Source: Luzula sylvatica (Eukaryota > Streptophyta > Magnoliopsida > Poales > Juncaceae). From it: a stretch of 64,000 nt of DNA. The stretch is taken from contig OX326961.1 in assembly GCA_946800325.1 (NCBI GenBank), forward strand, positions 10,580,655 through 10,644,654, written 5' to 3'. The notes beneath the pieces are model-generated. The model ran no database searches, was not told where the DNA came from, and saw only the letters and a list, made by a program, of their open reading frames with translations. Positions 9,971 through 22,606 of this stretch are shown here, in pieces (position 1 is the first letter of the stretch; each line of letters starts with the position of its first letter). A program made the translations under genes and the position numbers.

Positions 9971-12900
9971 CTAACAATATCGACTCCATTTCCTAGTCAG
10001 GTCTTCAATGATCGACTTGAGCAAGTCATGCATACGTGCCTTTCTTCGGAAGATGCGTTGATTTCTTTAACGCCATATAGTCCATATTCCCGCGAGCCAG
10101 AGGATGTCCCATTTTTTCTCCTCGGTGCTGGACAGACTTGCCATGGAAAGAAGCCATGCATCCTCGATCGTTGGTGCAGAGCTGCACATATTCGGGTGAA
10201 TCATCGCCCAGAGATGTGAAGTGAAGGGGCAGTTATAGAGTAAGTGTTGCACCGTTTCTTGAGATTGCGCGCATAGGGGGCAGGAGGCGTTGTGGGGCCA
10301 ACCCCGTTTGGCCAGGTTGTCCGCTGTTAGGATCCGATTTTTTAGCGCGAGCCAACCAAATAGCTTAGTCTTGATCGGTGCTTTGATCGCAAACAGCAGT
10401 TGAGTCCACCTGCAGGTTATACCCGGGTGAGCGAGTCGCGCATATACGTTGGCCGAGCTGTACTGTGTTTGGTTGCCGATTGTAAAGAAGGAGTTATATA
10501 GGGGTATTGAGTTTTTTAGATCTTGGATAAAGAAGGAGACTTGGTTGGTTGGAATATTAGCTATATCCCCCACCTCTTGTACGTTAAATAATTGTCTCAT
10601 TGTTATCGACCATTGTGACTCTTTGTCGAAGTCAATTTTGTAAAGCCATCTTATCGCAAAAGCTTGGTTTTGTTTAGTAATGTCTATTATCCCTATTCCA
10701 CCATTTTCTTTTGGTAGGCATACCCCGCTCCAATTGACAAGACAATGCCCTCCCGAGATTTTGTTTTTTCCTTTCCAAAAGAAAGCGCGTGTAAGTGTGT
10801 TTATCTCATCGATCGTCCCTTTAGGTAGGATGAAGGCTTGCATGTAATAGTTCGGGATGGCTCTTAGTACCGAGTTTACAAGTGTAGTGCGGCCTCCTAG
10901 TGAGAGAAGTTTGTTTTGCCAATTGTTTAGTTTATTGTTAATTTTGTCAATAATTGGGCGAAATGTGAATTTACTTGGCCGCTTATAAGAGAGCGGTAAT
11001 CCTAGATATTTCATTGGTAATGTCTTTTTTGTACAACGCGTTAGTATAGCCACGTGGTTATGTAGTTCAACGGGGATGGCGATTGGGACGAAACAACTTT
11101 TATCCCAATTAATCTCAAGACCCGAGATGTTGGTGAAGAGTTCTATGGTGTGCATGATGATCTTGATATTTTGTGGGTTAGCTTCCATAAATAGAAGTGT
11201 ATCATCGGCATATTGTAAGGTAGTCGGGGCAAAGAGGATTGGGCCGGTTAGAAGAGGGTGAGTGTGGGTTAGCATGACTTGTAATGCATCAACGGCCAAT
11301 GTAAATAGTAGTGGGGATAATGGATCGCCTTGTCGGAGACCTCTTTTGTGAAGAAAATGTGGACCCCGCAAACCATTTGTATGTATAGATGAGCTCGATG
11401 TGGTTAGTAATTGCTCTATCCATTGGGTCCATAGCGTTGGGAAGCCCCGGGCTTTCAAAATCTCATGTAAAAATTCCCAACTAATGTTGTCAAAAGCCTT
11501 CTTAAAGTCAATTTTTAGCATTATCGAGGGGATTTTGGATTTGTGATAGTAATTGAGTATTTCTCTCGATGTGATGAAAGTCTCCGTGATGGAACGATTC
11601 TTAATAAAAGCCGATTGACATCGGTGAATGAGAGAAGGCATTGCGGGTTGTAATCGTAGTGCAAGGATTTTTGTAATTAATTTGATCGGAGTAGAGATAA
11701 TGCTAATTGGTCTATATTCCGGAATCGTTGTTGCTCCCTCGATTTTGGGAATTAGTTGGATTGAAGCTTTGTTTAACTTGCTAAGTTGTAAGCTGTTTTT
11801 GTAGAAAAGATCCATCATTTTTACTAGATCGTCCTTTATGGTCAGCCAAGAGGTTTGAAAAAATTCACTCGGGAGACCATCGGGCCCACAACTTTTCCCT
11901 TTTTTGAGTGATTTTAAGGCATCAAGTATTTCTTTGTCAGAGAAGATTGAGGCTAGGTAATGTAAGAGATTGTCAGGGGCCGTTCTTGGGTACAAGGTTC
12001 GCCAATCGGCCGTTCGGTTACTTGTGAAATCTGTGCCGAGGGATGCCTTATAAAAGGTGGTGAAAGTGGCGTTAATTTCCTCGGAGTCAGTAATCTTAGT
12101 ACCGTTCACCGAGATTTTTGAAATGATATTTTGTTGTCTTCGACTTGATGCTAGAGTATGAAAGTACGAAGTGTTGTTATCGCCTAGGCGTAGCCAGTTG
12201 ATCGATGAACGTTGTTGCCATTTAGTCTCTTGTATTGTGATTATGTGGTGAAGTTTTTCTCTAATGTTAATCCTGAGCTTAAATTCGAGGTTGTTCAGGA
12301 TCCTTTCTTCCTCAAGCTTGTCGAGGGATACTAGGAAGTGATTACAGGTCTGTATAGTTTCATCCGGTGATGCGAACTTATCTTTAGCCCATATGGTTAA
12401 CGCTTTTTTGACATTCACTAGTTTGTTAAGGAATGTGATGGCAAAATCATTCGATTCCCTGATCGGCGAGTTCCATCCTGACTCAATAATTGTTGTAAGT
12501 TCTTCAAATTTTAACCAGAATTTTTCAAATCGGAAGTGTCGCAGTACTTTAATCGGTTGCCGAATGGCCAACTTTAGTGGTGTGTGGTCAGATGTTGGGT
12601 TAGGCAAATCAATGAGCTGGTGGATATAATTGTTGGTTATGAACCATGTTGTGACAAAGGCTCTGTCAAGCTTGGAAAGAGTGGGATTAGGTCTCCTGTT
12701 AGACCATGTAAACTGCCTGTTAGATAGTCTTATTTCAAAGAGAGAGTTTGTATGGATGAAGGAGTTAAAAGCTTGCTGCGAGGTGAGGGAGTGACTATTG
12801 CCGGTGGATTCGGCCGAATGTCTAATAAGATTGAAATCTCCTAGCAGTATCGTTGGGATCTCTGATTGTAATAAAAGCGAGATTTCCTCTAAGAATTCGA

Positions 12901-13267
12901 TCTTTCTTCCATCGTCTACTGATGGGCCATAGATGTTGCATACTCTGAATATATTTCCTGTAGGTTTTCGAAATGTGCAGCACAGGTTATATATTCCCGA
13001 GTTGGAGTCCACTAGACATAATTTGCCCGACCAAGCGGTCATAAGACCGCCCCTCGTGCCTTGTGAGTTTAAGAATCTAGCATTACGAAATTTAGAAGAA
13101 CAAACTGATCTAATATTGAAATAGTTTGGGTTCTCCCACTTTGTTTCTTGTAAACAAATTACGTCGCTACAAGAGTCACGTACCGCATTCTTAATGAGTT
13201 TACATTTTTCTTGTGAGCCTAAACCTCTCACGTTCCAACACATAAATGTTAAGTTTTTAAATATCAT
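9971..13267 (-). CDS. LINE ORF2: endonuclease / reverse transcriptase / zf-RVT, one internal stop
   Basis: ORF2 drives target-primed reverse transcription: an APE-like endonuclease nicks DNA and the RT copies the LINE RNA at the nick. The frame from Met at 13267 is open for 1066 codons to a TAA at 10067-10069, then continues in the same frame for 31 sense codons to TAG at 9971-9973. Visible: endonuclease motifs CWNVRG (10-15, with N12) and LQETKW (E41), LLGDFNL, SDHTPL near 230; RT motifs GPDG, KAFD, GLRQGDPLSPLLF and the catalytic YADD at 686-689; the zinc motif C996-x2-C999-x8-H1008-x4-C1013. The TAA falls where relatives read a W(K/R)xRN motif, so it looks like a late nonsense mutation removing only the last residues. 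All catalytic motifs survive, so the protein might still be active. Confidence 0.93.
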
Positions 13268-13351
13268 AAAATATTACAACACTAACACAAAAAACGCTCC
13301 CTAACTATCTTCAAAAAATTGGAGCCCGATAATAGGGATGTAAAAGAAGTA

Positions 13352-16300
13352 TCACACTCCTCGTCCCTCCTCTGCAATCCTGCTCTCTTCAACCGGGTGC
13401 CCAGCTTGTAATTTGGCGTCCCCATTTTCTGATATGGCCGTGTCTCCTTCCTCTTCCAGGGGACCAAATTCCTCTGTAATTTTGTGAAGCAAATTGAATT
13501 TATTAGTTGAGGCTGTTGGAGACAAGCATTTATTGATTGTAACAATTTTTTCAGATCGTTTAATATTTTCTGTTTGCGTCTGTGAGCAAGTAATTACAGG
13601 TGCCATTGAGGTTGAGCCGAATAGTAAGTTATTCTCTTTTTGGACAGTAATATCGGTTTCAGAACGTTGGTGATTTGTAATTCGGCATAAATTTTTGATT
13701 TGTTCACAAGTGTGAATATTAAGGCCTTGAGGGTTATTTAGATCGGCAGTCAACCCCGCTATGATCTCGGATGTATTTATTGCTTTTTTACTTGATCTAG
13801 CCAGCCCTTTGAGCTTTGATTTTTTAATGGGTCTGATAAGTGGGACACCATCAGCTGCCTTGGTTGAGGTTTTTTGTCTTACCGATTTTTTCCCCCAAAT
13901 AGGGCCTGTTTGACTAATTTTTCCCGTAGAAAAAAAACCCCTTTTGAGGGTAGAGTAGTTTTGGAGGGTAGAGTAGTGGGGTTCGGAGGAATCATACCTT
14001 CGTACTCCCTTAGGAGCTGAGATAAGTCCTTCTCCGAGCAGTCGGTGTGCGCGCTACCTTCCAGTCCTATGGCTCCTTCAAGTCCCGTCAATGCGTCGAA
14101 TGGGCCCGGTGAATCGGTTCGCGCCGTGTGCTGAAGCTTTTGGGCCGACGGGGACCCTGTCGGTATTGCGGTGAGTCTAGCATGTCCCGTCATTGCGGCC
14201 GTCCCATGCGCTAGGGTTCCTAATGGCGTTGTTGTCACGTCCGCTTCGGTCGAAGAGGGAGGCGAGGGGCTCGAGAGAGAAATCTGCGATGTGTGTTTTG
14301 TCATGGCCTGGGAAGGAGGGGCCTTCATGTAGTAATTACTGGGGTCGGATGGGCCAATTGTAGTTGGGCCCGAGGGGGTCAGATGGGCCAGTTGTAGTTG
14401 GGCATTAGGGTGATATGTTTTTTCTTTTAGTATGATTTGGGTGCAGGGTTTTTCAATCCTCTCATTTATGGGCATTTTTGATGGCCCACTAGTAATGTTA
14501 TTTGGTGATTTTTGGCCCAAGTTTTTGGTTCTCCTTTCTTCTAGGTGGTCCTCACGATGTGAGTTAGTGGACCAAGTGTAATTGTTTGTTGTTAAATTGT
14601 TATTAATGCCAGGGGCTTTTGTCAGTCTCATCTTTCCTCTTTCTTTTTCCTCAGGTACCATTTGTGGCTTTTGTAAGTTGTCTTGTCCCAGAGTAGAAGG
14701 GACAAAGTGAGCTTTTATGTTTGAAACCTCTTTTTTTCGTTTGTAAGCTGCAAATAGCTCTGAAACTTTGTGAAAAGACGCTCCAGTAGGTAAGCAGAGT
14801 TTTTCGGGTGTGCTGCACTGCAACGGCTTGGAGTCTGGACCCAGAACCGGGTATGGGGTGATCTGCGGGTTAGCGGGTGCGTGCGGTATCGGGTCTGGGG
14901 TAGATTCATTCTGGGTCGCCATTTTCGTTTTCTTGGCCGGATATCCTTCGGTTGCTCGTGTACGGGGATTATCCTCTGTTTTTTTCGGTGACTCTTTGTT
15001 CCATCCTTTTCCAAAAATGATACGGTTGAGGTGGCTTTCGAAATAAACTAAAGGGGGGGTCGGGTCCACTGGAAAAGCGTGGTTCGCTGGCTCGCTGATT
15101 GCTCCTAGTGGCTCTATTTCGACTGTTTGACCACCTCCGAATAAGAGTGAGGAGACTGCGTCTGGGACGAGTCCTAGGTCGGTTGTGCCTATCAGAATTT
15201 CTAGTGTGTCCATGTATGACACGTTGTGTAACGGCCCATGGTACAAGATCTCCCCAAATGTGGTTGTTAGTTTTCCTAGTTCTTCAATGCAGAAGCAGTG
15301 GAGGGGGAGGTTGTGTAATTTGAGCCACGCTTTGTATTTGAAATTTGTCGGGGACGCATCCACGGATGTCTCCCAAGGGTAAACGACATAGTTATCTTCC
15401 AAAAAAGACTGGAGCTCGCTATTGAGAAATTCTTTGCGCGGGGTATTGTTCGGGAGGTTGACAATGTATCGGTTGTCACCGAGGAAGCCAATTTGAAACG
15501 GTGATGTCCACTTCCGTAATCTAAGGAGTAGCTGGCGTACCGATTGTAAGGAGTGGCCTCTAGCCAGGCGTCCGTCGATGACAATCGTTTGTTGCATGGA
15601 GTCCATGAATTTTTGTTCAGTTTGACCGTTTGTGTGTGAAAGCACGGGACGATTTTCGGACGTCCTTCCGGTAAACAATCGCAGCCAGTGACTCCCCTTG
15701 GCTTGAGTGGGTTCACGAGGAATACCGGTGGTGCCTGTTTCAGACACGCTACCGTTGCGTGTCCTCTCTTCCCACAGTTGGAGCATCGGCGGTTGTTAGT
15801 GCAGTTTTTTGTTAGGTGTCCCGTCTCGCAACAGTTGTAACAGCGTCGGAACCACATCGGGTCATTGCGGTCCTTGGGCAGTGGGAATGTGGTGTCCTCA
15901 TTACCTCCTGCAGCTGGCCCTGTCTCATGCATCCTCTTCTCCGTTGTTAGTTCAGCGGGCGCGAAAGGCGAGGGCGTTTTGGCTTGTTACGAGTCGTTCT
16001 GATGGGATCGGAGCTCGGTGCTCTTTTCTCAATCCAGACAGTCGCCGTTTGTGGATTGAAAGGCCTCCACGGGACGTAAGGCGTGGACTGCCCGTGAGGA
16101 CGCTTAGCTCCTGCTTGTGGCGAGGTGAGACTGCTCTGAGAAGCCATCTTGGTGTGAAGCGTCGTTGAGTGAGATTTGGAGTGGGGTTTGTGGTTGAGAG
16201 GTGGTTTGACTGGGTAGTGTTGTGTGGGGTATCTTGGGTGATAAGTTGATTTGTAGGGAGAAAAGGCTGTAGACCACTTTTGATTTGGATATTTTTCAAA

Positions 16301-16366
16301 ACGGGTCCACCCGTCAGCATCCATAACCTTTGTGAATCTCATTGGTATCGCCCTTTTTCCCCACAA
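13352..16366 (-). pseudogene. LINE ORF1 (CCHC knuckles + DUF4283-like), frameshifted
   Basis: ORF1 products bind LINE RNA. Here coding signal runs through three frames: 16366-15947 (basic N-terminal region), 15932 to about 15700 (two zinc knuckles, CYNCCETGHLTKNC and CSNCGKRGHATVAC), 15786-13879 (a 635-codon frame with the DUF4283-like segment near 15150-15550, then a Pro/Ser/Thr-rich tail), and 13753-13352 (a C-terminal piece). At least two or three frameshifts separate them. The knuckles lie upstream of the DUF4283-like part, whereas in most plant L1 ORF1 proteins I know the knuckle follows DUF4283. It stops about 85 bp before ORF2. The start codon is uncertain: 16366 or 15932. Confidence 0.8.
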
Positions 16367-16426
16367 AATCGCCCTTTTTTCAAGGTTGATCCGAATATGA
16401 ATCCTAATTTATAGTTTGTTTGTTCA

Positions 16427-16470
16427 AATATTATAACTTTTATACCTGTCAATCGGACGCTAGTCAAAGT
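16427..16470. repeat. LINE flanking direct repeat, right copy
   Basis: Right partner of 9738-9781. Similarity may extend a few bases further (GTAA) with one gap. It sits directly at the 5' end of the LINE. Confidence 0.8.
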
Positions 16471-17560
16471 TTTGTAACCGTACAAGTTATTATGACCTCT
16501 TAATCCTTGCAATGATTTCTACACACCACCACAAAAAAATGATTAAAGTTTGCATTATTAAAAAAGAATGACAATTTTGTAAAAGTGAGATAATTTGGAG
16601 ATTTCAACCCCCTTAAAAGTTCAAGAGAGAAGTTAGTCTTGGTAGTGACTACATTTACCAAGAACAACATAAATGAAGTCAATATCCTATATTAACATGT
16701 TATCATTAGCAAATAAAAAAAATAAAATCATTTCATTAAATATTAAATTAGAAACATATTCAAAACCTTGCATGAAGTTCTGATACCAATTATCCAATGT
16801 GCTATGATGAAGCCACAAATAATCAGATATGCTACACAAATACACCTCTATATCAGGTAGCATCACCAATATCCCTACAAAAACTACAACATACTACACC
16901 AATTGACCTCTCCGCAATTTCTTTTTCTGTCATGCGAGGATACGTGCACACAAAACAAAATGAAATCAGGGTCATTATTATAATTTACACCAAATCGAAG
17001 GGGAACAGACTTATTGTAAAATAGTGAAATACCCAGGCTTTCCTGCAGGGATCGCAGAAGCTATTCGTTTTACAAACGGTGCAGTGAACGACTCTTCCTT
17101 TAACATTGTGTTGGCATTAATGACACGTTAACACATTCTCTCCTTTATAAAACATCTTTTTTTCTTTCTGCAATTTTATTTCGCACAATCATAAGTTGCA
17201 AATATATGAATTGACTTTGTTTTAGTGAATTGAAATTTACAAGTACCGCATCATATCGTGATGTTGGAACGGGAATTTGTTCAGCTTTTTGCGGATGTTT
17301 TATCATTCGTGTATGTTTGCGACCGGTCCTGTTTGGAACTTTGGTGCATTTTTCAAAATGGCATTCGATTAGGGTCAATTAACCAAAATATTTCAATAAA
17401 TTTCGAGTCAATCATAAATGAAAGAGAAATCATAAATGAAAGAGAAATTGTAATCGTTGTCTACAAAAATACCTGTTATATCAAAAATAGATATATTATA
17501 TTTTTAACTACAAAAATTACCTCTTCAGATCTAGTGGAATCGTAATTTTTCCCATCTTCC
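16471..17560. other. Intergenic, no gene recognised
   Basis: Short frames only. A TTCTGATACCAATTATCC segment near 16775 resembles a primer-binding-site-like phrase, but no LTR accompanies it. Confidence 0.4.
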
Positions 17561-17565
17561 GTTCA

Positions 17566-17976
17566 GGATACGGCGGGGATACGGCCGGATACGGCAGGAT
17601 ACGGCTGGGATACGTTCAAGATACGGCTGGGATACTCCATTTATGATACTTCGGCCCATTATATATTTTGGCCCATAATATTTTTAAATAAATTATATAG
17701 GATACTTCTAGGATATTTCTAAATTAGTTTTAAGATACTTCTAGAATAAATTTAGAATACTTTTATGATATTTGTATTGTTGTGTTGATTTTATTTATTG
17801 TCATGATATTTAAATTCAAAATATTATTTAATTTATTATTTATTTATTTATTATATACAATATAAATATATTAAAATAATAATTATATAGCCGTATCCGT
17901 ATCCGTGATTTTTTGAAAATTGTCGTATCGCCGTTTCCGTATCGTATCGGATACGATACTCGTATCCGTATCCGTG
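17566..17976. repeat. GGATACGG cluster in inverted arrangement
   Basis: The left end (17566-17637) holds about six tandem variants of GGATACGGC(T)G. The right end (17889-17976) holds the complementary form CCGTATCCGTATCCG and variants. The 250-bp core between is very AT-rich and non-coding. The layout resembles a small non-autonomous DNA element with repeat-rich inverted ends, but termini and target duplications are unclear. Confidence 0.6.
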
Positions 17977-18687
17977 CAACATACTTGATTATCATTCATG
18001 GTCTCTTTTCATTACACACTCACTTCATTCATAAAGTGGTTCTTTTTCTTTTCCACACATCACTTCATGCATTGAATAAGATAGTAGATCAAGTTTTTAT
18101 AATTGTAATATAGAGGTTACTTTTTTTAGTGACATGACATTCTATAATTTCCATCAATATTTCATAATTTCATAATACAATTTATTTTGTTTTGGTACAT
18201 ATATTTCAATGTGTTACAATGCCTTTTTGGTTATCTTCTTCTGTGTATTTTGATATAGATAGTGATGAGAGGATTTTTTATTTGTAAGATTTTGTATATT
18301 AGTTTTTAGTTATTTAGGACAATTTTTTATGTCTTAAGTGTTTCATGTAATATGTTCACGGCCATGGTAATCTTAGTTCTATATTTTTCATGTGTATGTT
18401 TGAACTCGTATAATATTTACTTGTATGTACTTACAATATTACACTTTACCATTGACAATGTTTGTTTTTATTTTGATTATCCAGAAAGAATTTATAAATC
18501 AGAGAAAAAAAATGAATGAAAATATACAACAAGAGATATTTGATATATTACGTGACAAAATTCACAGCGAAACGCGGATAAATTTTGTAGTCATAATAAC
18601 TTTCATTTGAATTATAATCATTTGAATCATTTGAAGCAATTACTAATTAATGAATAATATTTACTTTGCTATTAACTTTAATTTGAA

Positions 18688-18720
18688 CTAGTTTTATCCC
18701 TGCGCAATTGCGCGGGACAA
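18688..18720 (-). mobile_element. Helitron-like 3' terminus
   Basis: On the minus strand a GC hairpin, TCCCGCGCAATTGCGCAGGGA (complement of 18697-18717), is followed a few bases later by CTAG and then T. A short GC hairpin upstream of a CTRR end inserted before T is the hallmark of Helitron 3' ends. The element would extend to the right (towards 19 kb); its TC 5' end was not identified. Confidence 0.6.
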
Positions 18721-20560
18721 CATAGCTATTTTTGTACATGTTTTTTATATAATTATTTAAATAGAATTAACTCGTGTGCGTTTGAACTAAATTAATCTAA
18801 TCATGACATATTTGCAAATAGCATGATGTCAATAGATGCATAAGATTCATGAAATTAATCTATCACGGATATTATTTTCTGATATAATTTGTATAAATAG
18901 CATTTGATCAGGTGATTTAAAAATCGATTAATATAATCAGGACATATTCACAAATATATTTGATGTCAATAGATGCCTTATATATTAATTCGCATAAATT
19001 TGAGGTAATGTAAAAATAAAAAAATTGGGTAAAAAGAAAAATTACAAAAACAAAATTGAACTTACGAAATTGCATACATAACCCTGCCCAATGAGCAAAT
19101 TAAAAAAAAAATTGGAAAATAAGAAAAAAATGATCAAAATATAAAAAAGGACCAAAATATTAAAAAAAATGATCAAAATGTAAAAAAAGACCAAAAAATG
19201 ATTCTGACACAAGATTGGATAGAATTGGTCCATAAACCACGATTTACTACTATAGAGCGACGGGCTCTCCATTTCTGGAGGTGTGCATTATCTATCCACT
19301 TGGAGGCTTCGAACCCCTTCAACCATATTCCAGAAGCCTCCCCACACTCTTGGTTTGATCTCAAGCTTCCAGCCTTTTCAATTCACCCCAACCTTCACTG
19401 ATCTGATCAAATTCGAGTTTTTCAGTGCAAAAGAAATTTTCTTGATTTGTTTTGTAGTGTTATTCTCACTCAAGGAGTCTAAAGAAAGGTGTGTGACAGA
19501 CCCAAAACCCCTACCTCATCTCAGATCCTCTACTGACACTTACTGGTTCAGATTCATTCTGGATCAGTGAAATTCAAAGCTCTCACAACCAATTCGAGCA
19601 TTCCAATTCAACCACTACCTCTCCATATCATTAGGAAGTCTAGAAGGATCTATTTCAAGGCTTGGCTTTCCCAAATTAGGTTTATTCTACCTTTTATTTT
19701 GTAACTTTTAGGTTTTAAGTTTTATCTTGATTGAATCTTGTGTAAAAATAGTTGATATATGTTTATCTGAGTTTGATTATTGATCTTGACCACTTTTCCA
19801 ATTTTTCTAGAATTTATTTGATTTTAATTTGGATTTTCCTTGTCAAGAAACCTTAATTCTGCCTTTTATTAACTATCAATCTTATTGGTTTAATTATGAA
19901 CTCATTATTCTTTTTTAATTGAAAGTGAAAGAAAGTACATTAGATATAGTTGGATTATTGAATTCTCTTTCTACATAATTGGATTTGGAATTTGTTTTGA
20001 TTTGATATGAATTTTTATCCCTTTTTGAATAATCTTGAATGGCTGGATTTTCTATTGGATATTGATTTTTGAATATTGGAGATTTTATTCTGAATTAAGG
20101 ACTTAATTGTAAACTTTGTGAATCTTTGCATATGTCTAACTTTGTGCATAAATTGTATAATACCTAGATCATTTTAGACCAAATCAAGTTCACCAATGTA
20201 TAGCCTTAGTCCCATGCTTCAATTAAAGACCAATTTCATATCATTTGGAGATCTAGATTCAAAGTCATTGAATTTACAATACAGTTCAGAACAAACATTC
20301 TGCCAATTTCTTTACTGGATCTTTTCACAAATTTCCAGAGACTAATTTGTAAATTCATTATAACTTTTTATTCTGAACTCCAATTGATATTAAATTTTGA
20401 CCACACCTCTGGAATATCATAACCAACATATTGTGTGAGTTTGAAACATTTAGTCGAAAATTTAGAATATTAAATCTTAACAAACTTACGTATTTCCTTG
20501 TGGACCAATAACCCCACTTATCCATACTATATTATAGTAAACAAAACTTTTGTTGAGTCA
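18721..20560. other. Unassigned; probable Helitron body, then AT-rich DNA
   Basis: No protein domain recognised. The 19200-19570 part is more GC-balanced and has overlapping short frames on both strands, none recognised. Around 20355-20440 a phrase close to ATAACTTTTTATTCTGAACTCCAATTG resembles the ATAACTTT-TCCGAACTCCAATT units of the Copia LTRs at 47-56 kb, hinting at an old LTR-element remnant. Confidence 0.35.
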
Positions 20561-21224
20561 AAACGACGCTCAACACGGGCCATGCCTATATCTCCTACAA
20601 GTTGTACTTACGCAAATTCGTTAGTATTATCGACATTGTTTTGAGTTAATCAAACAACTGGAAATTTGAATCAACAAACTCCCCCTTTTTATTCATTTCA
20701 TAACAATGTCGATTTGGAGAGGTACATCGATTATCGAGTAGCTTTCCTATATAGTTTTTTCTTCTTCTCCTTTTTGAAAGGATCAAAAGGAAGTAGAGCT
20801 TAATTACGCGGCAAGCTTTCCCTACACACAAGCTCCCCCTAAATCTTTGCATCTAGCAATTTTTAGGCTTGTATGTATATGAGTTTCGCAAGTTTATGTG
20901 TTTTATAAATTTTAAATTAGTACATTTTTGATAATGTATACGGTGATTATCCTTATATTTATTAAATGGAGTTTGAAATAAAAGATTGATAATCACATAC
21001 TAATATAACCATAAATAGCAACATCATTTAAAACAAATTCATACATAATTTTGCACTAAACGCAATACAAAACTTCATTTCAAATCATGCATAACATAGA
21101 ATAAAACATAGTTTTAATTATTTCAAAAACAAACATGACATGCAAATAACATAGAACAAACACATTTTTTAGTGAAAAAATAGGGTTTTAGCTCTAGTGA
21201 GTGTTGGTAGGAAGTTTCGGAACT

Positions 21225-22561
21225 CTAGATATCTTCGGGAGAGTCATCGTCGTTGTCGTTGTGGTAGCGGTTGAAGCGTCGGTTCATGTCATCGAAACGA
21301 CGATCCATGTAGGAGTACATTTCGTCACGAATTTGGAGACTATGGTTTCGAGTGGGCTCGTTATTCATGATGACCTCATCGCGAGCTTCATTGACGGCCT
21401 TGTGAGTTCGGACATTGTCCGCGAGAACCGCGTCACGAGCTTGATTTACGGTGTCGCGAGTCAAGGCATTGTTGTCGAAAACTTCATCTCTAATTCTTTC
21501 AAATGTTTGGATCGCTTGAATTTGGTATGATTCAAGAGGACCACGGATGTCCTCGAGGGTGAAAGCGGGTAGAGATGAGGGACTCGCGGCACTTGAATCT
21601 CCTTGGGCCCGACGTTTGGAGGGGCGATTCGTCGGTTGTTCGTTACCCAATTATCCGGCTCTTCCGGAAAGACGTATGTGCTGACTTTGTGGGGTGAGAT
21701 GTTGTACCTCTATGAGAGAGCTCCCGAGACTCCTTGGATTTTGCGAGTGAACCCAATGCTCTCGAGTCGATCGTTGTGTGCGAGATTTTCGATTGGGACC
21801 TTCCCGAGAGGCCAATCTTGTACCGGAATGTTAATCCCGAGTTTTACGCATGCCAACGTAATGAGATGCCCATATGATAGTTACGAGGAGCTAACGGACA
21901 TAGTGGCGTCCATTTGTTTGATGATGAGATTTGCAATGTTGATCCTTGGCTAGTCTTGATACCAGAGATGGTATGCCAACACCTTGTTTCGAGCTTCGAG
22001 GTTTGTTTTTCGTTTGGACACGGGGGCGAGAATGTTGTTGCCGATTTGCCATAGGAACCGATGATGCGGTTCATATGCCGTTGAGTACTCGATTTGATTT
22101 CCGTTGGCGGTTACGTTGTGGATTATTTGCGCATCGGCTTCTCAGTATGGTTCGCCCCAGCTTATATATATTTTCTCGCCGGCATCGGACAAGTTGAGCC
22201 ATTCGCGAAGGCTTTGTTTGAAGATCGTGATTTCTTGGCCAAAGATATATCTCTTGATTGCGTTTGTCTGGGGATCGTAAGTGGCGTGAGCATAGAAGAG
22301 ACACATTATGGTAGTGAAGCTTGGTTGCGACAAAGCACACAAGTCACCGAGATGCCAATTATTGAGTCGAGGTTGTACCGCTTCGATGAGTGAAGGAAGT
22401 CGATGTAGAAACAATCACTCACAGGTTTGTCCGCAAACTCGGTGTGGTATCGTTTTGCCTTGGTGATCGACTCGAATAGGTAGATGTTCTCCGAGTTGTT
22501 GAATTCGAAACATCGGTGACCGATAGACATGGGTCTCTTTGCACTGCGTCCGGTATGCGAC

Positions 22562-22563
<2 letters not shown>
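21225..22563 (-). pseudogene. Decayed ORF with plant transposon protein (PTP-like) domain
   Basis: Read on the minus strand from an ATG at 22563, the coding signal continues through about three frames. Segments include CFYIDFLHSSKRYNLDSI, then LCALSQPSFTTIMCLFYAHA with a following IFGQEITIFKQSLREWL, then IIKQMD and LSYGHLITLACVKLGINI, and finally a 141-codon open tail (21650-21225) rich in charged helical sequence with repeated ARDAV/ARDEV phrases. The order (FYA segment, FGQ-like segment, LITxxC segment) fits the plant putative transposon protein family of Gypsy-type and related elements. In-frame stops near 21960 and 21895 plus frameshifts mark it as dead. No LTRs were recognised around it. 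Confidence 0.6.

Positions 22564-22606
<43 letters not shown>

Larger units (their letters stand above)
9788..16426 (-). mobile_element. Near full-length L1-type LINE (non-LTR retrotransposon)
   Basis: About 6.6 kb, transcribed on the minus strand. The 3' end is a poly(A) seen as a T run at 9788-9800; the 5' end abuts the second direct repeat at 16427. Order on the minus strand: ORF1 with two CCHC knuckles and a DUF4283-like domain (broken by frameshifts), then ORF2 with endonuclease, reverse transcriptase and zf-RVT. Base composition is closer to 50% GC than the surrounding DNA. The 3-in-44 mismatches in the flanking repeat and few ORF lesions suggest a moderately old insertion. It is the best-preserved of four or more LINEs in the window. 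Confidence 0.93.

Noticed and set aside
16777..16800. Primer-binding site TGATACCAATT
   Set aside because: No LTR adjoins it and the match to tRNA is partial.
19198..19570. Possible gene from overlapping ORFs
   Set aside because: No domain, no clear splice structure, and frames on both strands are equally open.
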